Source of the DNA: Thiotrichaceae bacterium | GTDB lineage: Bacteria; Pseudomonadota; Gammaproteobacteria; Thiotrichales; Thiotrichaceae | Length of the DNA stretch: 16,935 nucleotides | Assembly: GCA_027024625.1 (NCBI GenBank) | Contig: JALVRY010000160.1 | Span: 1-16,935, forward strand | Direction of reading: 5' to 3' | Part shown: one piece after another, positions 15,307 through 16,935 of the stretch | Numbering within the stretch: position 1 is the stretch's first letter | Layout of the letters: each line of letters opens with the position of its first letter | Notes under the pieces: generated by a model | The model's input: the letters and a program-made list of their open reading frames with translations, nothing else | The model's database searches: none | What the model was told of the DNA's origin: nothing | Position numbers and translations under genes: made by a program

Positions 15307-15323
15307 AAAAACTGCTCGGAGTT
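15295..15323 (-). promoter_or_regulatory. Hairpin spanning the pcnB translation start
   Basis: On the minus strand AACTCCGA (15323-15316) and TCGGAGTT (15302-15295) form a perfect 8-bp stem with a 13-base loop. The 3' arm contains the only strong ribosome-binding motif (GGAG) and ends directly before the in-frame ATG at 15294; the loop carries the TTG at 15306. In mRNA the stem would hide GGAG. A mini-ORF (ATG 15329, MINSEQFF) ends with a TGA that overlaps the TTG as TTGA. Low pcnB translation through structure is a plausible reading. Confidence 0.5.
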
Positions 15324-15387
15324 TATCATTTTTTTACTAGGGATAAGTAGCGGTTTGTAACAAATAGTGAGTATTGGTGTTTTTTAT

Positions 15388-15544
15388 AAGTAGGAGTGCA
15401 TAATTAATTTAACAAAATTTGCGAAGGATATTTTTGATATTCATTCATTATCGAAGAAGCATAGCCGTGCTACGCGACTGAGAGAATGGCTTGAATAGCG
15501 GAAAATAGACCAGTAAATTGTTAAATGTATGTGCACTCCTACTT
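15388..15544. mobile_element. 157-bp MITE-like inverted-repeat element
   Basis: The ends are a perfect 13-bp terminal inverted repeat: AAGTAGGAGTGCA (15388-15400) and TGCACTCCTACTT (15532-15544). Similarity continues inward: ATTTAACAA (15407-15415) faces TTGTTAAAT (15518-15526). TATTCATTC (15438-15446) can pair with GAATG (15484-15488) and AATA (15494-15497). At the centre GCATAGC (15459-15465) and GCTACGC (15469-15475) close a CGT loop with one mismatch. It carries no gene. Such an arrangement fits a non-autonomous transposable element or a dispersed palindromic repeat. No target duplication is obvious at the borders. It begins about 80 bases upstream of pcnB and ends 8 bases past the lipoprotein stop codon. 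Confidence 0.72.
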
Positions 15545-15552
15545 CGCCTAAT

Positions 15553-16116
15553 CTAAATAGCTTGTTCCCTCTGAGGAGCAGGATCATCCGTTTTTTCTAA
15601 GTCCTTCTGGAGTTGTTCTAGCCCCTGATTCAAGGATTTTCCTAATTCTTCAATTCCTTGAGATAAGGCTTTATCAACACCTTTTAGGCTTTCCTGCATA
15701 AAACCATTTAATTCTTGAACAACAGCTCCCATTGCTCCACTCACCATTGAACCCATTGTTTTTTGCACATCGACACGCCAATCATTATCGACTCGAACTA
15801 AAACAGTACGCACAGGAATTTTCACATCACCTCCATTTCCACCATATAGCACTGTGGCAACCTCGGCAGAAACATCGGTAACTTTTACTTCTCCTGTTTC
15901 GAAACGCTGAGCATTGATTTTGTCACTTTGCACAAATTTAAGGTATTCCGCACTTTCCCATGTGGAAAGCTGCTTGGCCTTTTCCATATCTTTATCTTGG
16001 ACGGATTGCCAAAATGCTTCTGTAACAGCTACTGCATTCTGAGACTCAGAAGAAAACATGCAGCCACTTAAGAAAATGCTCAGTAGCGACAGTAAAAAAA
16101 TAGTTCGGTATTTCAT
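15553..16116 (-). CDS. Small lipoprotein of unknown function
   Basis: The 187-residue product begins with a lipoprotein signal, lipobox LSGC with lipidated Cys19. Met at +2 does not match the inner-membrane retention signal, so the outer membrane is likely. Residues about 28-118 (VTEAFWQSVQDKDMEKAKQLS, then VLVRVDNDWRVD) resemble the NTF2-like fold of the DUF4878 group of lipoproteins, at low confidence. The remaining third (about 120-178) is a long amphipathic helix with spaced Leu and Gln. It starts only 3 bases after the mtaB stop and uses a GGAGAA site inside the end of mtaB, so the two are cotranscribed. The MITE-like element lies directly after its stop. I cannot name a function. Confidence 0.8.
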   Translation of the reverse strand: MKYRTIFLLSLLSIFLSGCMFSSESQNAVAVTEAFWQSVQDKDMEKAKQLSTWESAEYLKFVQSDKINAQRFETGEVKVTDVSAEVATVLYGGNGGDVKIPVRTVLVRVDNDWRVDVQKTMGSMVSGAMGAVVQELNGFMQESLKGVDKALSQGIEELGKSLNQGLEQLQKDLEKTDDPAPQREQAI

Positions 16117-16119
16117 AAT

Positions 16120-16935
16120 TTATTCTCCGATCAGGATTTGCTTTTCTTCTAAAACTTGCTTCAACCTAATCTGTGTAATGGTATTCTCTAGTAGTATATG
16201 GGCTGGTGTTGTCGTTTCAACTTTCAGGAAGTTAGGTGTGTAACCCATGTAATGGTTCAATTCACCTCTTCGTTGCCCTTTTTCCCAGAGTATATTGACT
16301 TGTTTATTAATTTGAGCTGATAAGATAGCAGATTTCATTTGTTTACCCAGCTCATGCATTTCTTGATGACGTTGTTTTTTGATAGATGGTGGTACAGGAT
16401 TATCTAAGCTTGCGGCTTTCGTCCCCTCTCTTGGAGAATAAGAAAATATATGTAAATGCCTGAAACCAATCGACTCTACATATTGCATCGTTTGTTGCCA
16501 TTCTTCTTCTGTTTCATTCGGAAAACCGACGATAATATCAGAGGTAACATTAAAATCAGGAATCGCTATTCGCGCTTGCTCAACAAGGTTTCGAAAATCG
16601 TCTGTTCGACAGCGACGAGACATGCGTCGCAACACGGAATCGGCTCCACTTTGCAAAGGAAGGTGCATGTGTGGCATCACACGTTTATTTTCAAACAGGC
16701 TAAAAAAGTTGTCGTGTAAGTCCCATGGTTCAACTGATGCAAAGCGTATTCTGGGGACATCCGTTTCTTGCAAGATAGCTTGAACCAACTCATATAAAGA
16801 TGTATTGGTATCACTGCCATAGCCACCAACATGAACACCTGTTAGTACAATTTCTTGCACACCTTGACTATGCAAACGGTTAATTTCATCGATAATATCT
16901 TGCTGCGTTCTGCTTTTTTCATTACCTCTAGCAAT
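16120..16935 (-). CDS. mtaB: tRNA t6A37 methylthiotransferase MtaB (5' end outside the window)
   Basis: MtaB inserts a methylthio group into t6A at position 37 of certain tRNAs. The frame is open to the right edge, giving the last 271 residues. Visible are IARGNEKSRTQQDII..., VLTGVHVGGYG, RIRFASVEPWDL, HLPLQSGADSVLRRMSRR, TSDIIVGFPNETEEEW and the MtaB-like HLHIFSYSPREGTKAA. A C-terminal TRAM-like segment (about the last 65 residues) closes the protein. The Fe-S cysteines of the N-terminal and radical-SAM motifs lie beyond the edge. VEPWDL and YSPREGTKAA favour MtaB over MiaB or RimO. There is no start in the window: the sequence reads through the TTG at 16875. The lipoprotein gene follows after 3 bases. 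Confidence 0.88.
   Translation of the reverse strand: MARGNEKSRTQQDIIDEINRLHSQGVQEIVLTGVHVGGYGSDTNTSLYELVQAILQETDVPRIRFASVEPWDLHDNFFSLFENKRVMPHMHLPLQSGADSVLRRMSRRCRTDDFRNLVEQARIAIPDFNVTSDIIVGFPNETEEEWQQTMQYVESIGFRHLHIFSYSPREGTKAASLDNPVPPSIKKQRHQEMHELGKQMKSAILSAQINKQVNILWEKGQRRGELNHYMGYTPNFLKVETTTPAHILLENTITQIRLKQVLEEKQILIGE

Overview
The window looks like chromosome of an AT-rich gammaproteobacterium. The gene set (bamC next to dapA, a Bcp peroxiredoxin, a PIN-PhoH protein, pcnB-folK-panB, a Slt70-type transglycosylase, a FimV-like protein, an MlaC-family protein, MtaB) is ordinary for free-living or host-associated Gammaproteobacteria. I cannot name a genus from the sequence alone. Gene density is high. 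Most of the window is housekeeping, with one decayed insertion sequence and one compact inverted-repeat element.

Left part (1-4760). A strong minus-strand promoter with a GC-rich discriminator and an AT-rich upstream element points off the left edge and probably drives a stable RNA. A bidirectional terminator separates it from bamC. bamC and dapA are on the minus strand: an outer-membrane assembly lipoprotein and the first committed enzyme of lysine/diaminopimelate synthesis. Divergent from dapA are a thiol peroxidase (bcp) and a two-domain PIN-PhoH protein.

Middle part (4760-7250). nudF (ADP-ribose pyrophosphatase) is followed by a plus-strand TetR-class regulator with its own promoter and a palindromic candidate operator. 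A membrane-anchored class II cytochrome c follows in the same direction. A methionine-rich, four-helix membrane protein is convergent with it.

Envelope block (7250-12000). It holds a short FimV-like protein (N-terminal wall-binding domain, very basic coiled coil, one membrane helix), a lytic transglycosylase of the Slt70 family, and divergent from that a lone MlaC-type periplasmic lipid-carrier protein. A small periplasmic DUF5329 protein comes next. Directly after it lies the wreck of an IS3-family transposase.

Right part (12684-16935, minus strand). pcnB, folK and panB overlap by ATGA junctions and so form a translationally coupled operon for RNA polyadenylation, folate and pantothenate synthesis. 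panC does not follow panB; the IS3 remnant does. Upstream of pcnB is a 157-bp element with perfect 13-bp terminal inverted repeats and nested internal inverted repeats, which looks like a MITE or a mobile hairpin repeat. Then come a small lipoprotein gene and the 3' part of mtaB, a tRNA methylthiotransferase cut by the window edge.

The most interesting items are the 157-bp inverted-repeat element, the unusual start region of pcnB (non-ATG start, hairpin, overlapping mini-ORF), and the TetR/cytochrome/membrane-protein cluster. I did not find a clear new defence or other multi-gene system.
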